In this document: positions 15,675 through 23,180 of the stretch, one piece after another
Layout of the letters: each line of letters begins with the position of its first letter
Position numbering within the stretch: the stretch's first letter is position 1
Assembly: GCF_030286555.1 (NCBI RefSeq)
Contig: NZ_JASVWF010000013.1
Location: 1-35,442 of the forward strand
DNA length: 35,442 bases
Direction of reading: 5' to 3'
DNA from: Actinomycetospora termitidis
Lineage (GTDB): Bacteria > Actinomycetota > Actinomycetes > Mycobacteriales > Pseudonocardiaceae
Notes under the pieces: generated by a model
Databases searched by the model: none
Told to the model about the DNA's origin: nothing
Seen by the model: the letters and a program-made list of their open reading frames with translations, nothing else
Made by a program: the position numbers and the translations under genes

Positions 15675-16433
15675 ATGACGAGCGCTTCGGACTACGATGA
15701 GGCTGCCTTCACTCTCCGCCCCGTCGGCGCCTTCCTCGAGGGCAACGCCACTGACCTGGAGGCCCTCGCTGAGCTGACTAAGGGTGCCGAGCACTACGTC
15801 GAGCAGGCCACGATCGACGGTGCAACGACGTGGGTGCTGCGCAGTCCTCGCATCGAGCAGCTCTGGGACAAGCCGGGCCGGATGCATCTGGAGGCGCAAC
15901 AGGTCGTGCGGACCGTGAACGGCATCGCGCTGGCCGAGCGGGCCTCCTTTCGCAAGGTGGCCGTTACGGGGCGCTACAGCGGCCCAGGCAACACCATGAA
16001 CGTGGTGTCGGTCGAGTGCGCGATCGTCAGCGAGTCGGCCTTCGTCGTCGGGGTCGGCGCGCCGAGCCCACCGCCACCCCCGGCGCGAGCGTACTTCGAG
16101 GCGATCAATCGCAACCCCGTGCTGCGTCAGGTGCTCGATCTGCTCGCGCGGGACGATGAACTGTCACCAGCGTCGATGTGGAAGATTTTCGAGTTGATTC
16201 GGCGGGAGGTGACCGGCCTATACGACCGGCGCGCGGCCCAGCGTGAGTTCCTGCGGCAGGGATGGTTCAGCTCGGAGGAGAACAAGAACTTCGCCGACGT
16301 GGTCAACGACCAGCACCGCAGCGGCGACGACGCCAGGCACGCCGCACACCAGCGCACCGAGGGGACGGCGACCATCGAGGACGCCCGCATCCTGCTACGC
16401 CGCCTCGTCCGGGACTGGCAAGCGTCACTGTGA
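15675..16433 (+). CDS. Hypothetical protein with possible C-terminal HEPN-like motif
   Basis: This 252-residue protein has no signal or membrane helix. The N-terminal two thirds read like a mixed alpha/beta domain (HYVEQATIDGATTWVLRSPR). The C-terminal part is helical and contains NDQHRSGDDARHAAHQR, followed by TIEDARILLRRLVRDWQASL. The R-x6-H arrangement with a following long helix resembles HEPN-type RNase motifs in actinobacterial accessory proteins, but this is only a motif-level suggestion. The start is ATG 15675; the frame upstream to 15429 is not credible. The gene is divergent from the DUF732-type gene. Confidence 0.6.
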   Translation: MTSASDYDEAAFTLRPVGAFLEGNATDLEALAELTKGAEHYVEQATIDGATTWVLRSPRIEQLWDKPGRMHLEAQQVVRTVNGIALAERASFRKVAVTGRYSGPGNTMNVVSVECAIVSESAFVVGVGAPSPPPPPARAYFEAINRNPVLRQVLDLLARDDELSPASMWKIFELIRREVTGLYDRRAAQREFLRQGWFSSEENKNFADVVNDQHRSGDDARHAAHQRTEGTATIEDARILLRRLVRDWQASL

Positions 16434-16549
16434 GCGCGCGGGCCCGAACCGCCACGGGCTCCCGGGCGCCCGGCGGAAAAGTCCCGATGGAAGCGATCGC
16501 CTGGCCTCGTGGGCGTGGCGGCTCGAAGCCGGTCAATCGCCTGCTCACC

Positions 16550-16645
16550 TCACCATCGGTCGCGCTTGCGTCCAGAGCTGCGGGCGAGGAACACCACGAG
16601 GGCGACCAGCGCGATCAGCACGAAAACGATCAGCCACTCGCTCAC
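16550..16645 (-). CDS. 31-residue single-helix membrane peptide
   Basis: The GTG at 16645 overlaps the stop of the preceding small membrane protein gene as GTGA. The peptide begins VSEWLIVFVLIALVALVVFL and ends in a basic tail SSGRKRDRW, so it is a plain membrane helix with a positive cytoplasmic end. Coupling to the upstream gene and the clear hydrophobic pattern support it. Function unknown. Confidence 0.5.
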   Translation of the reverse strand: MSEWLIVFVLIALVALVVFLARSSGRKRDRW

Positions 16646-16812
16646 CGGGAGCTCAGCGCCATGACCACGATCCACAGCACGAAGGCGGCGATCGAGAGGA
16701 TCGACCAAAGCCGCACCCAGAACGCGATCGAGTCCGCGGCCTTCGCGATCTCGAGGAGCCTCCTCTCGGAGTAGCTCGACGGTCCGACCGGCTTCATCGT
16801 CTCGTTGCTCAT
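16642..16812 (-). CDS. Small membrane protein
   Basis: The 56-residue protein from ATG 16812 has AAGGG six bases upstream as SD. The N-terminal half is a polar helix (YSERRLLEIAKAADSIAFWV) followed by a membrane helix (ILSIAAFVLWIVVMAL). It is followed by, and overlaps by four bases with, a 31-residue membrane peptide gene. The longer frame to 16938 is rejected. Function unknown. Confidence 0.6.
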   Translation of the reverse strand: MSNETMKPVGPSSYSERRLLEIAKAADSIAFWVRLWSILSIAAFVLWIVVMALSSR

Positions 16813-17038
16813 TTGGAGCCCTTCTCGCACGCGAATGTCGACGAGGTATCGCCGTTCGGCGCCGTCCGTTACGTCTGTAGAGAGAGGTTCGCGGGTCCGC
16901 CCGTATCGATGGGCGCCTCGGTCTCGCGGCTCAATCACGCGCCCTGGCTGTCACTCGTTCGAGTGGTGCGAGCTAACGGGCCGCGGCGTGCCTCCGAACC
17001 CGTTACCGAGACGACCGGGATCTTCGAGGGGGATCAGC

Positions 17039-17698
17039 ATGGGACGACACGCGGCCGCGGAGCCCTACGACAGCGCACCCGGCCAGGCGATGGCTGCCGT
17101 CGGTGCTGCTCCGCTCGGCGCTCGGCGAATGACAGCGGCGCCGACACAAGGCGCCCGCACGACCCCGCCCCTGAGCACCGACGTCCACATCGCGGCGCTC
17201 ATCCTGGGCATCGTCTCCTTCGCGGCCGTCGTCATCGGTACGGTCCAGGCGCTCACCTCGCGGACGGCACCCGCGTTCTACCTCTTGATCGCCACCGGCC
17301 TCGCCTTCTTCCTCCTCATCCTGTTCAACACCCCGGCGGCCAGGCTGGGGCGCGCCGAGGCGGCGGCGGACAAGGAGGAGCGGCAGCGGGCCGCTCAGCG
17401 CGCATTCCTCGCGCAGCTCGAGCGGAACTACCGCATGGAGGTCGAGCTCGGGTGGCGGCCGGCCACGGGCTACGACGTCGCCACCGAAGCGTGTCGGTTC
17501 TCCAGCGGCGGAGCCTTCAACGGTCTGCCGCGACCGGCGATCTGGTCGTACTCCGACGGACTGGGCGGCGCGCCGATCCGCACTCCGGGCGGAGCCGTTG
17601 GTGTCCTGAACCGTCGCTACGGCCCCCTCACCCCGGTCCAGTGGGCCGGAGTGGCCGCGGTCGCCGCATGGGGGCTCGAGCATCACCACCGCCGCTGA
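17039..17698 (+). CDS. Two-helix membrane protein of unknown function
   Basis: The 219-residue protein from ATG 17039 has GAGGGGG seven bases upstream. Residues about 47-69 (IAALILGIVSFAAVVIGTVQ) and 76-94 (FYLLIATGLAFFLLILF) are membrane helices. A charged helix (RAEAAADKEERQRAAQRAFL) and a cytoplasmic C-terminal domain rich in Gly and aromatic residues follow. No family recognised. It is divergent from the small membrane gene at 16642-16812. Confidence 0.6.
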   Translation: MGRHAAAEPYDSAPGQAMAAVGAAPLGARRMTAAPTQGARTTPPLSTDVHIAALILGIVSFAAVVIGTVQALTSRTAPAFYLLIATGLAFFLLILFNTPAARLGRAEAAADKEERQRAAQRAFLAQLERNYRMEVELGWRPATGYDVATEACRFSSGGAFNGLPRPAIWSYSDGLGGAPIRTPGGAVGVLNRRYGPLTPVQWAGVAAVAAWGLEHHHRR

Positions 17699-17867
17699 GC
17701 GGACGGTCGCTGCGCACGAGATCAGTCCCGCGACGCAGAGGTGTTCCGACCGGCGGGCCGTCACCTTGGCGAAGGCTGGCATGGACCACGCCACGCGAGC
17801 GTTCACGGCTCAGGGAGCGGACGAGGACGATCGGCCAGCCGAGGCGCGGTCCTTCTAATCGCCCCCT

Positions 17868-18249
17868 CTAGTCGTCGTAGACGTCGTGAAGAGCGTCGGC
17901 ACAACCACCAAGCATCCCGATCTGCGTGTCGGATCCGAGGCTGGTGCCGTTCATTGAGGCGCCCACGCGACAGATGCGCGCTGCACGCTCGATCTCCAGC
18001 CCTTCCGCGTGGTACTGCTGGATGGCGCGATAGCCGACTCCGTAGCCGGTCTGCTGCCGAGAGTTCTCTGGCTGAACCGTTCGTACGGCGCTCCGCGGTC
18101 GCGAAGCCGGCGACGACCGCAGCCATGAGGCCGAGGACTACCAGCACTCCGCCTGCTCCGAGCGCGACCATCAACACCGGTCGCTGGGTCCAACGCTTCC
18201 TCGTCGGAGTCGGCTCCTTGGCCTGTTCTGGGTCCAGCAGCTCGCTCAT
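17868..18249 (-). pseudogene. Frameshifted single-pass membrane protein with extracellular domain
   Basis: ATG 18249 opens a frame MSELLDPEQAKEPTPTRKRW, then a membrane helix (VLMVALGAGGVLVVLGLMAA) to about GFATAE. After about 18080 coding character passes to a neighbouring frame reading VQPENSRQQTGYGVGYRAIQ and ICRVGASMNGTSLGSDTQIG, with two Cys, ending at TAG 17868. The combined length is not a multiple of three, consistent with a one-base shift near 18085. The layout (anchor plus small Cys-pair domain) recalls the DUF732-type protein at 14776-15423. It may be an inactivated gene or a sequence error. Confidence 0.5.
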
Positions 18250-18454
18250 GCCCCGCCCCATTCTGTGTGATTGCCGTCGTCGGGATCGCATGAGTCGTAG
18301 CCTGCCGCAGGCGACCTTCTCAGCGGTCAGGAACCGTAGGGCCTCCCACTCGGCGGACCGGACCTTAGACAGGTAGAGATCCGACTCGCGGTCACTCGGC
18401 GCGCTGCCGAGTTCCACACGGCAGCTCGAGCACGAGCGGCGCATAGCCGCCATT

Positions 18455-18643
18455 TTGGCGAACGTACCGACCCGAGAAGAGTCGGACCGTCGAATGGCTG
18501 AGCACGAGCAGCGCATGGCCGAGCATGAGCAGCGTATAGCCGAGCATCGTGCGCGTCGTCGGCAAGTCAGTTCCATCGCGCGGCTTACACAGGCCATGCG
18601 TTCAGCAAACGCCGCAATGAAACGCCCACAGCACACCTGGTGA
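18455..18643 (+). CDS. Possible small coiled-coil ORF built on 21-bp repeats
   Basis: A frame from TTG 18455 to TGA 18643 encodes 62 residues with repeated MAEHEQR heptads. The frame is open further upstream, so the start is uncertain. The charged heptads suggest a coiled coil, but the repeats alone could keep the frame open. No family recognised. Confidence 0.3.
   Translation: MANVPTREESDRRMAEHEQRMAEHEQRIAEHRARRRQVSSIARLTQAMRSANAAMKRPQHTW
18494..18556 (+). repeat. Three imperfect 21-bp tandem repeats
   Basis: ATGGCTGAGCACGAGCAGCGC, ATGGCCGAGCATGAGCAGCG(T) and a diverged third copy beginning ATAGCCGAGCATC follow one another in frame. A fainter related copy lies upstream near 18427-18450. 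Differences between copies are mostly at third codon positions. Confidence 0.6.
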
Positions 18644-18897
18644 GCCACTCCGACGCCACTGCTTGATCCTGCGCCCCGGATCGTCCGAGGAGTGTGTCTT
18701 CGTCACGTCGACCCTGACAGGCCCGACCGACAGCGCCGCCGCCCCCACCGCCTCCGGCTCTCGCCCGAAGCTGTGCGCACACCCCGCAAAGCTGCAGGTC
18801 GAGCCGGACGTAGAGAACGCGCGTAACACGCGTTCCCGTGCAGACGAAGCACAGCTGGACGGCGCCGGGGGGTGTCCGCCAGAGCTGAGGGACACAG
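18644..18897. other. Intergenic stretch, no gene seen
   Basis: Frames here are Arg/Pro-rich or Ser/Ala-rich in the manner of non-coding high-GC DNA. The only functional site recognised is the GAGGG SD just before ATG 18898. Confidence 0.35.
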
Positions 18898-19209
18898 ATG
18901 TCAGAGAACATGCCGATGCCACAAGGACCGCTGCCTCGGATCGATCCCGAGCTGCGCCGCGCCAAGCTGGCGCTAGCCGTACAGCAGGAAATTGTCGCCG
19001 GCGGACGTGTCGAGTCTCAGACTGAGTTCAGCGCTGTCGTTCGCTTCGAGGCATCCGTCAATCATGTGCTACATCTGCTCCTCACGCTCATTACATTCGG
19101 GTTCTGGATCATCGTGTGGATCGCTTTGTCCATCAGCGCGGCATCGCGCAGGAAGACGGTGATGCTTACGGTGGACGAATACGGCCAAGGTGTTCGCCAA
19201 CCGCTCTAG
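18898..19209 (+). CDS. Small membrane protein
   Basis: The 103-residue protein from ATG 18898 has GAGGG six bases upstream as SD. A soluble N-terminal helix (LRRAKLALAVQQEIVAGGRV) is followed by a membrane hairpin or long helix (VLHLLLTLITFGFWIIVWIA). A short basic segment (SRRKTVMLTVDEYGQ) follows. This layout is common among small actinobacterial membrane proteins of unknown role. Confidence 0.65.
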   Translation: MSENMPMPQGPLPRIDPELRRAKLALAVQQEIVAGGRVESQTEFSAVVRFEASVNHVLHLLLTLITFGFWIIVWIALSISAASRRKTVMLTVDEYGQGVRQPL

Positions 19210-19648
19210 TTCAGAGCAGCTAACACTGCGGATCAGTCCTTGCTCCGGCCCAGGCAACGCCCGGAAGGAGCGGATCCTTCCGGCTGCCACCAGAGGGCGC
19301 AGCACATCGATAGCATGGACTAAGTCTTCGCCTGCCATCAACGCGGATGGTGGCACATGGCCCCGACCCGGATCCTGTTCCGTAGCCCGCCCGACGTCGT
19401 GTACCTGCTCAGTTGCCAGCAACCTTGCATCGGTCGGTGCGACGAATACAGAACGCCCGAAGCCGCGACACGCGGCGTTATCGCGGCGTTCGGGAGACTG
19501 TTCGCCTCTAGGCGAGCATCGCGGCGACGCCCCGAGACGACCAAGCTGCCCGGCCGGGCCCCGGCAAAGCCGAACACCCCCGCGGGTGGGTGACCCTGCT
19601 CAGCGGCTCGCGTTCCGTCCTCCGAGCCTGTCCGATAACCTTGGTTCC
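19210..19648. other. Intergenic stretch of about 440 bp, no gene supported
   Basis: Several overlapping frames exist on both strands, but none shows recognisable domains, an SD-start pair or consistent codon bias. It may hold decayed sequence. A leaderless-type -10 box (TAACCT, 19636-19641) lies at its right end, seven bases before ATG 19649. Confidence 0.35.
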
Positions 19649-20017
19649 ATGAGCGAGGCGTTCGAGATCTCCGCGGACGACGCCGAGGGCGTCGCCGAGG
19701 GGATCCGGCGTGCCGCGACGGGCTCGGTCGTGCATCTCGTCCGCGACGGGCGCCTCATCGCGGACATCGTGCCCGCCAACTCGACAACGTCTCCTGGCCC
19801 GCCGGACGACGCCGAGCTCGACGGCACCGACATGGCGGCGCGCGAACAGCGGGCGGCCGAACGACCCGCCGCGTGCGTCGCCGCCAGCGAGTACCACGCC
19901 GCACGCTTCGGAGCTCCCACCCTCGAGCACTACCGCGCGGTATACGCCCAGGCCGGCGCCTCCTGGCCAGGCGAAGCCTTCGTCCGGCGCCACTACCCCG
20001 TAGCGGACGCCTCCTGA
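19649..20017 (+). CDS. Phd/YefM-like antitoxin
   Basis: This 122-residue protein has an N-terminal segment FEISADDAEGVAEGIRRAAT followed by VVHLVRDGRLIADIVP, the pattern of Phd/YefM antitoxins (DNA-binding fold with a -G-VA-I-P strand). The C-terminal region is longer than usual and should bind the toxin. ATG 19649 has no SD, but TAACCT lies seven bases upstream, suggesting a leaderless transcript. The next gene, a PIN toxin, overlaps its stop by four bases. Confidence 0.7.
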   Translation: MSEAFEISADDAEGVAEGIRRAATGSVVHLVRDGRLIADIVPANSTTSPGPPDDAELDGTDMAAREQRAAERPAACVAASEYHAARFGAPTLEHYRAVYAQAGASWPGEAFVRRHYPVADAS

Positions 20018-20442
20018 GCGCACTGCCACCCACCGACGAGCCGCCGCCGCTGCTCGCCGGAGGCAAGGTTCTCGACGCGAGCGCGCTCGCATCATGGGCG
20101 CGCGGCGGACTGGCCATGGCCAGCTGGTCGACCATCGCAGCAGCCGAGCTCGGGATGACCCTGCTCGTCCCCTCCGCCGTGGTCTCCGAGGCCCTCCTCG
20201 CCCTGCCCAACCACGGCACCGACATCGACGTCCTGCTGGCCCAGCCCACAGTCCTCGTGCTCGATGAGCCCACAACAGCCATTCGCGCTGCGATCGACGC
20301 CGCTCGGGAGCGTCACGGCCTCTTCGACCCGGTCGCCTCCTGGGTCTCGGCGATCTGCCGGGAACGCGGGTGGCCCGCCGTATCCAGCGACCCAGACCGG
20401 CTACGTGACGTGCACCCAGACCTAGAAGTCGATCTCCTCTAG
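20014..20442 (+). CDS. PIN-domain toxin (VapC-like) with apparent CTG start
   Basis: This 142-residue PIN domain has VLDASALASW (Asp21), VVSEALLAL (Glu59), LFDPVASW (Asp105) and SSDPDRL (Asp126), giving the acidic set of a metal-dependent RNase. It is paired with the Phd-like antitoxin upstream. No ATG, GTG or TTG precedes the first catalytic Asp. The only start that fits is CTG 20014, which overlaps the antitoxin stop as CTGA, exactly where ATGA would be expected. Toxin expression may therefore be weak or lost. Confidence 0.7.
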   Translation: MSALPPTDEPPPLLAGGKVLDASALASWARGGLAMASWSTIAAAELGMTLLVPSAVVSEALLALPNHGTDIDVLLAQPTVLVLDEPTTAIRAAIDAARERHGLFDPVASWVSAICRERGWPAVSSDPDRLRDVHPDLEVDLL

Positions 20443-20458
20443 CCCGCGGACCACAGCC

Positions 20459-20519
20459 GCTGCGCCGTGTCGGTCCTGAGGTCGACATGCTGCGCCATGT
20501 CGGTCCCTGAGGTCGACAT
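20459..20519 (+). repeat. Two tandem copies of a 30/31-bp sequence
   Basis: Copy one (20459-20488) and copy two (20489-20519) both begin GCTGCGCC and end GAGGTCGACAT. They differ by one substitution and one inserted C. Each copy also has short inverted ends (ATGTCG...CGACAT). They could be the end of a lost insertion element with repeated binding sites, or an operator pair. No transposase gene is nearby. Confidence 0.6.
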
Positions 20520-20624
20520 CCTGCCGACCTGCCAGCTTTCGCTCAGCTCGCCACCTTGGCGTCGAGGTCGCGTCAGCGGGATTATCGCGGCATCGACGCA
20601 GGTCAGAGGCCCCCGGTCGCAGCG

Positions 20625-20652
20625 TTGACAGCTCTCGGTCCTAGCGTAAAGC
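20625..20652 (+). promoter_or_regulatory. Promoter-like TTGACA plus TAAAGC/TAGCGT
   Basis: A perfect -35 TTGACA (20625-20630) is followed after 16 bases by TAAAGC (20647-20652). TAGCGT (20642-20647) overlaps as an alternative -10. The next GTG is at 20656, again a leaderless-type arrangement. Confidence 0.4.
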
Positions 20653-20655
20653 CTC

Positions 20656-20985
20656 GTGAGCACCACAGGCCACAGCAGCCACGAGCACGCCGCCGATGAC
20701 GGCCGGCGGGTACTTGCTCGGGTCCCGGAGCAGCGCGCGGCGCGGCCCTCGGAGCTGCTCGGTGGTCTCGCCGACGACTACCTGCCCGCCGTGCTGTGGA
20801 CCGACGCGAGGGTCCGGCTGCGTAGAGCGCTGATCAGGGCCGCTGCCCCACGTACGAGCCGGCCACCCGGAACCGCAGGCCCGGCTCCGCGTACTGCTCG
20901 ATCGCGTGCGCGATCCACCCGACGGTGCGGGCGACCGCGAAGATCGCCTCGCCGGCGTCGGGGCGCATGCCGTGGACGTGCATGA
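20656..20985 (+). pseudogene. Possible truncated gene start antisense to the citrate synthase end
   Basis: GTG 20656 follows a good promoter-like sequence. The first about 60 residues (ARPSELLGGLADDYLPAVLW, DARVRLRRAL) look protein-like. From about 20834 the frame runs antisense to the citrate synthase gene and becomes Arg/Pro-rich. It looks like a gene start whose remainder was lost. No family recognised. Confidence 0.25.
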
Positions 20986-21952
20986 CGGCGGCGAGGGCCA
21001 GGTCGACGTTGGGGAACACGCCGGGCCGACCGGAGACCTGCGCCGCGAGCTCGCCGACCAGGGCGGCCTCGCGGGTGCCGGCGATCGTCTCCAGCAGGAC
21101 GTCGGTGCGCGGGTCGCGCTCGACGTAGATCGAGTGCCCGAAGCCGGGGAGCCGTTCCCCCGCGCGCAGGCGCTCGGTCACGGCACGGGCGGGATCGTCG
21201 AGGGCCTCCGTCAGGAACCGGTACGCCGACGTGGACGCGGTGCCGTGCACCGGCCCGTCCAGCGCGCCGAGGCCGGCCGAGACGACGGCGTACGGATGCG
21301 CGCGGGCGCTGGCGGCCACCCGCGCGGCGAGCGTCGAGGCCGCGAGCCCGTGGTCGGCGAGCAGCACCAGGGCGCACCGCAGCACCTCCGGGTCCTCCGG
21401 GCGGTCCGAGATGGCGGGCCACAGCCCGCCGAGGGACGCGACCATCCCGCGCAGGCAGCGCAGGCCGGTCGGGACGGCGGCCTCCAGGTCGAACCGCCAG
21501 GGGTCGGCGGGGGCGAGCGCGGCGACGGCGAGCCGGAGACGGTCGACCGGGCGGGGGTCGCCGGGCATCGCGTCGACCAGCGAGCGCACCGCAGCGACCA
21601 CCCCGTCGTCGGGAGCCGCATCGGGGAGCTCGGAGTCGAGCGACCCGAGCCAGAGCAGTGCCGCCATCCGGTCCGGGGTCTCGTGGCGCGCGAGGTCGAC
21701 GAGCCGGCGCCCGCGCACCACCACGTCGTCGGCCTCGACGAGCGTCAGCCGGGTGGTGATCGACTCGGCGACGCCGGGCGGGCGCCGGCCACGACCCGCG
21801 GCGAGCGCGTCGACCTCGTCGGCGTCGAAGGTGCTGGCACGGCCGCCGGTGCCCCGGGTCGAGGTCAGCAGGCCGCGGCTGACGTAGGCGTAGAGCGTCT
21901 CCGGCTTGACGCCGAGCCGGGCGGCGGCCTCCGCCGTCGTCAGGGTGGGCAC
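20834..21952 (-). CDS. Citrate synthase family protein with N-terminal HTH
   Basis: The 372-residue protein begins with a MerR-like helix-turn-helix (LTTAEAAARLGVKPETLYAY, about 4-23) and a wing region. A citrate-synthase fold follows, with DGPVHGTAST and GFGHSIY for the two active-site His and NVDLALA for the Asp. This HTH-citrate synthase architecture is known in actinobacteria but its function is unsettled; it may be enzyme, regulator or both. The start is GTG 21952, seven bases after TAGGGT (leaderless-type). Longer frames cross the divergent promoter. The neighbour is a second citrate-synthase-like gene, divergently transcribed. Confidence 0.85.
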   Translation of the reverse strand: MPTLTTAEAAARLGVKPETLYAYVSRGLLTSTRGTGGRASTFDADEVDALAAGRGRRPPGVAESITTRLTLVEADDVVVRGRRLVDLARHETPDRMAALLWLGSLDSELPDAAPDDGVVAAVRSLVDAMPGDPRPVDRLRLAVAALAPADPWRFDLEAAVPTGLRCLRGMVASLGGLWPAISDRPEDPEVLRCALVLLADHGLAASTLAARVAASARAHPYAVVSAGLGALDGPVHGTASTSAYRFLTEALDDPARAVTERLRAGERLPGFGHSIYVERDPRTDVLLETIAGTREAALVGELAAQVSGRPGVFPNVDLALAAVMHVHGMRPDAGEAIFAVARTVGWIAHAIEQYAEPGLRFRVAGSYVGQRP

Positions 21953-22007
21953 GAGGTTGACCCTATCAAGATTGACTGCATTGATCGGTCGGCGCAGCGT
22001 ACGGGCC
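21953..22007. promoter_or_regulatory. Divergent promoter/operator between two citrate synthase genes
   Basis: The minus strand carries TAGGGT (21965-21960) seven bases before the HTH-citrate synthase start. The plus strand has TTGACT (21973-21978), 17 bases, then CAGCGT (21996-22001) before ATG 22008. Overlapping TTGA/TCAA inverted repeats span about 21956-21975 (TTGACCCTATCAA and TCAAGATTGA). They could bind the HTH protein encoded at the left. Confidence 0.5.
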
Positions 22008-23132
22008 ATGACGATCGACACCGTCCCCGCCGGACTGCGCGGGGTGGCCGTGAGCGACACCGCGATCGGTGACGTCCGCGGCGACGAGGGCTACTACCAC
22101 TACCGGGGCCGCTCGGCGGTCGAGCTGGCGCGCACCGTCTCCTTCGAGGACGCCGCCGCGCTCGTCCTCGACGGGGTTCCCGACGGCGGGTCCGCGTTGC
22201 GCGCGGAGCTCGCCTCCCGCCGCGACCTCCCGCCCGCCGTTGCCGCGGTCCTCCCGACGGCGGCCCGGGCCGGGCAGGACTTCGAGGCCCTCGCGGGTCT
22301 GCGGGCCGCGCTGTGCGTCCTTGCGGCCGAGGAGGGCCTGCAGCCGACCTGGGGAGCCACCCCCACCCGACGTCGGGACGACGCCCTGCGCGTGTGCGCG
22401 GTGACCCCGACGATCCTCGCGGCGCTCTGGCGGCTGCGACAGGGCCTCGACCCGGTCGCGCCGCGCGACGACCTGCACGGGGCGGCGGCCTGGCTGTGGC
22501 TCCTGCACGGCGTGGAGCAGGAGCCGGCCGCGGCGGACGCGGTCGAGCGCTACCTGATCTCGACGATCGACCACGGGTTCAACGCCTCGACGTTCACCGC
22601 CCGGGTCGCGACCTCGGCGGGCACCGACGTCGCCTCCGCCGTGGTCGCGGCGATCGGGACGTTCGTCGGCCCGCTGCACGGCGGGGCCCCGGACCGGGCC
22701 CTGGAGGCGCTCGACGAGATCGGCACCGAGGAGCGGATCGAGCCCTACGTCCGCGCGAAGCTCGCGGCCGGTGACCGGGTCATGGGATTCGGGCACGCCG
22801 TCTACCGCACGGCCGACCCGCGGGCGGTGATGCTCCGCGAGGTCGCCGAGCGGTTCGGCGGGCCACTGGTCGACCTCGCCGTCGCCACCCAGGACCGCAC
22901 GGAGGCCCTGCTCGCCGAGCACCGGCCCGGGCGCGGGCTGCGGGTCAACGTCGAGTTCTGGGCCGGCGTCGTGATGTCGCTGGCCGGGGTCCCGCGCGAG
23001 ATGTTCACGCCCACGTTCGCGGTCAGCCGGGTCGTGGGATGGTGCGCACACGTCCTCGAGCAGGCGGGCGAGTCGACGATCATCCGCCCGTCGGCCCGAT
23101 ACGTCGGTTCGGCGCCCGTCTCTGCCCGATAG
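22008..23132 (+). CDS. Citrate/2-methylcitrate synthase family protein
   Basis: The 374-residue citrate-synthase fold protein has GPLHGGAPDRAL and MGFGHAVYRTADPR, the two active-site His motifs. NVEFWAGVVMSLAGV takes the place of the usual NVDF, so the catalytic Asp position is Glu. It resembles the CitA-type second citrate synthases of actinobacteria. The expected reaction is condensation of acetyl-CoA (or propionyl-CoA) with oxaloacetate, but the substitution leaves activity open. The ATG at 22008 has no clear SD. It is divergent from the HTH-citrate synthase gene, suggesting joint regulation. Confidence 0.85.
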   Translation: MTIDTVPAGLRGVAVSDTAIGDVRGDEGYYHYRGRSAVELARTVSFEDAAALVLDGVPDGGSALRAELASRRDLPPAVAAVLPTAARAGQDFEALAGLRAALCVLAAEEGLQPTWGATPTRRRDDALRVCAVTPTILAALWRLRQGLDPVAPRDDLHGAAAWLWLLHGVEQEPAAADAVERYLISTIDHGFNASTFTARVATSAGTDVASAVVAAIGTFVGPLHGGAPDRALEALDEIGTEERIEPYVRAKLAAGDRVMGFGHAVYRTADPRAVMLREVAERFGGPLVDLAVATQDRTEALLAEHRPGRGLRVNVEFWAGVVMSLAGVPREMFTPTFAVSRVVGWCAHVLEQAGESTIIRPSARYVGSAPVSAR

Positions 23133-23180
23133 CGGGCAGGAACGTGGACTGAATCGTCGAAGCCGTGCAGGCTCCCCCGC

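Noticed and set aside
17003..17806. 268-codon frame antisense to the two-helix membrane protein
   Set aside because: The plus-strand gene has an SD and clear membrane helices; the antisense frame has neither.
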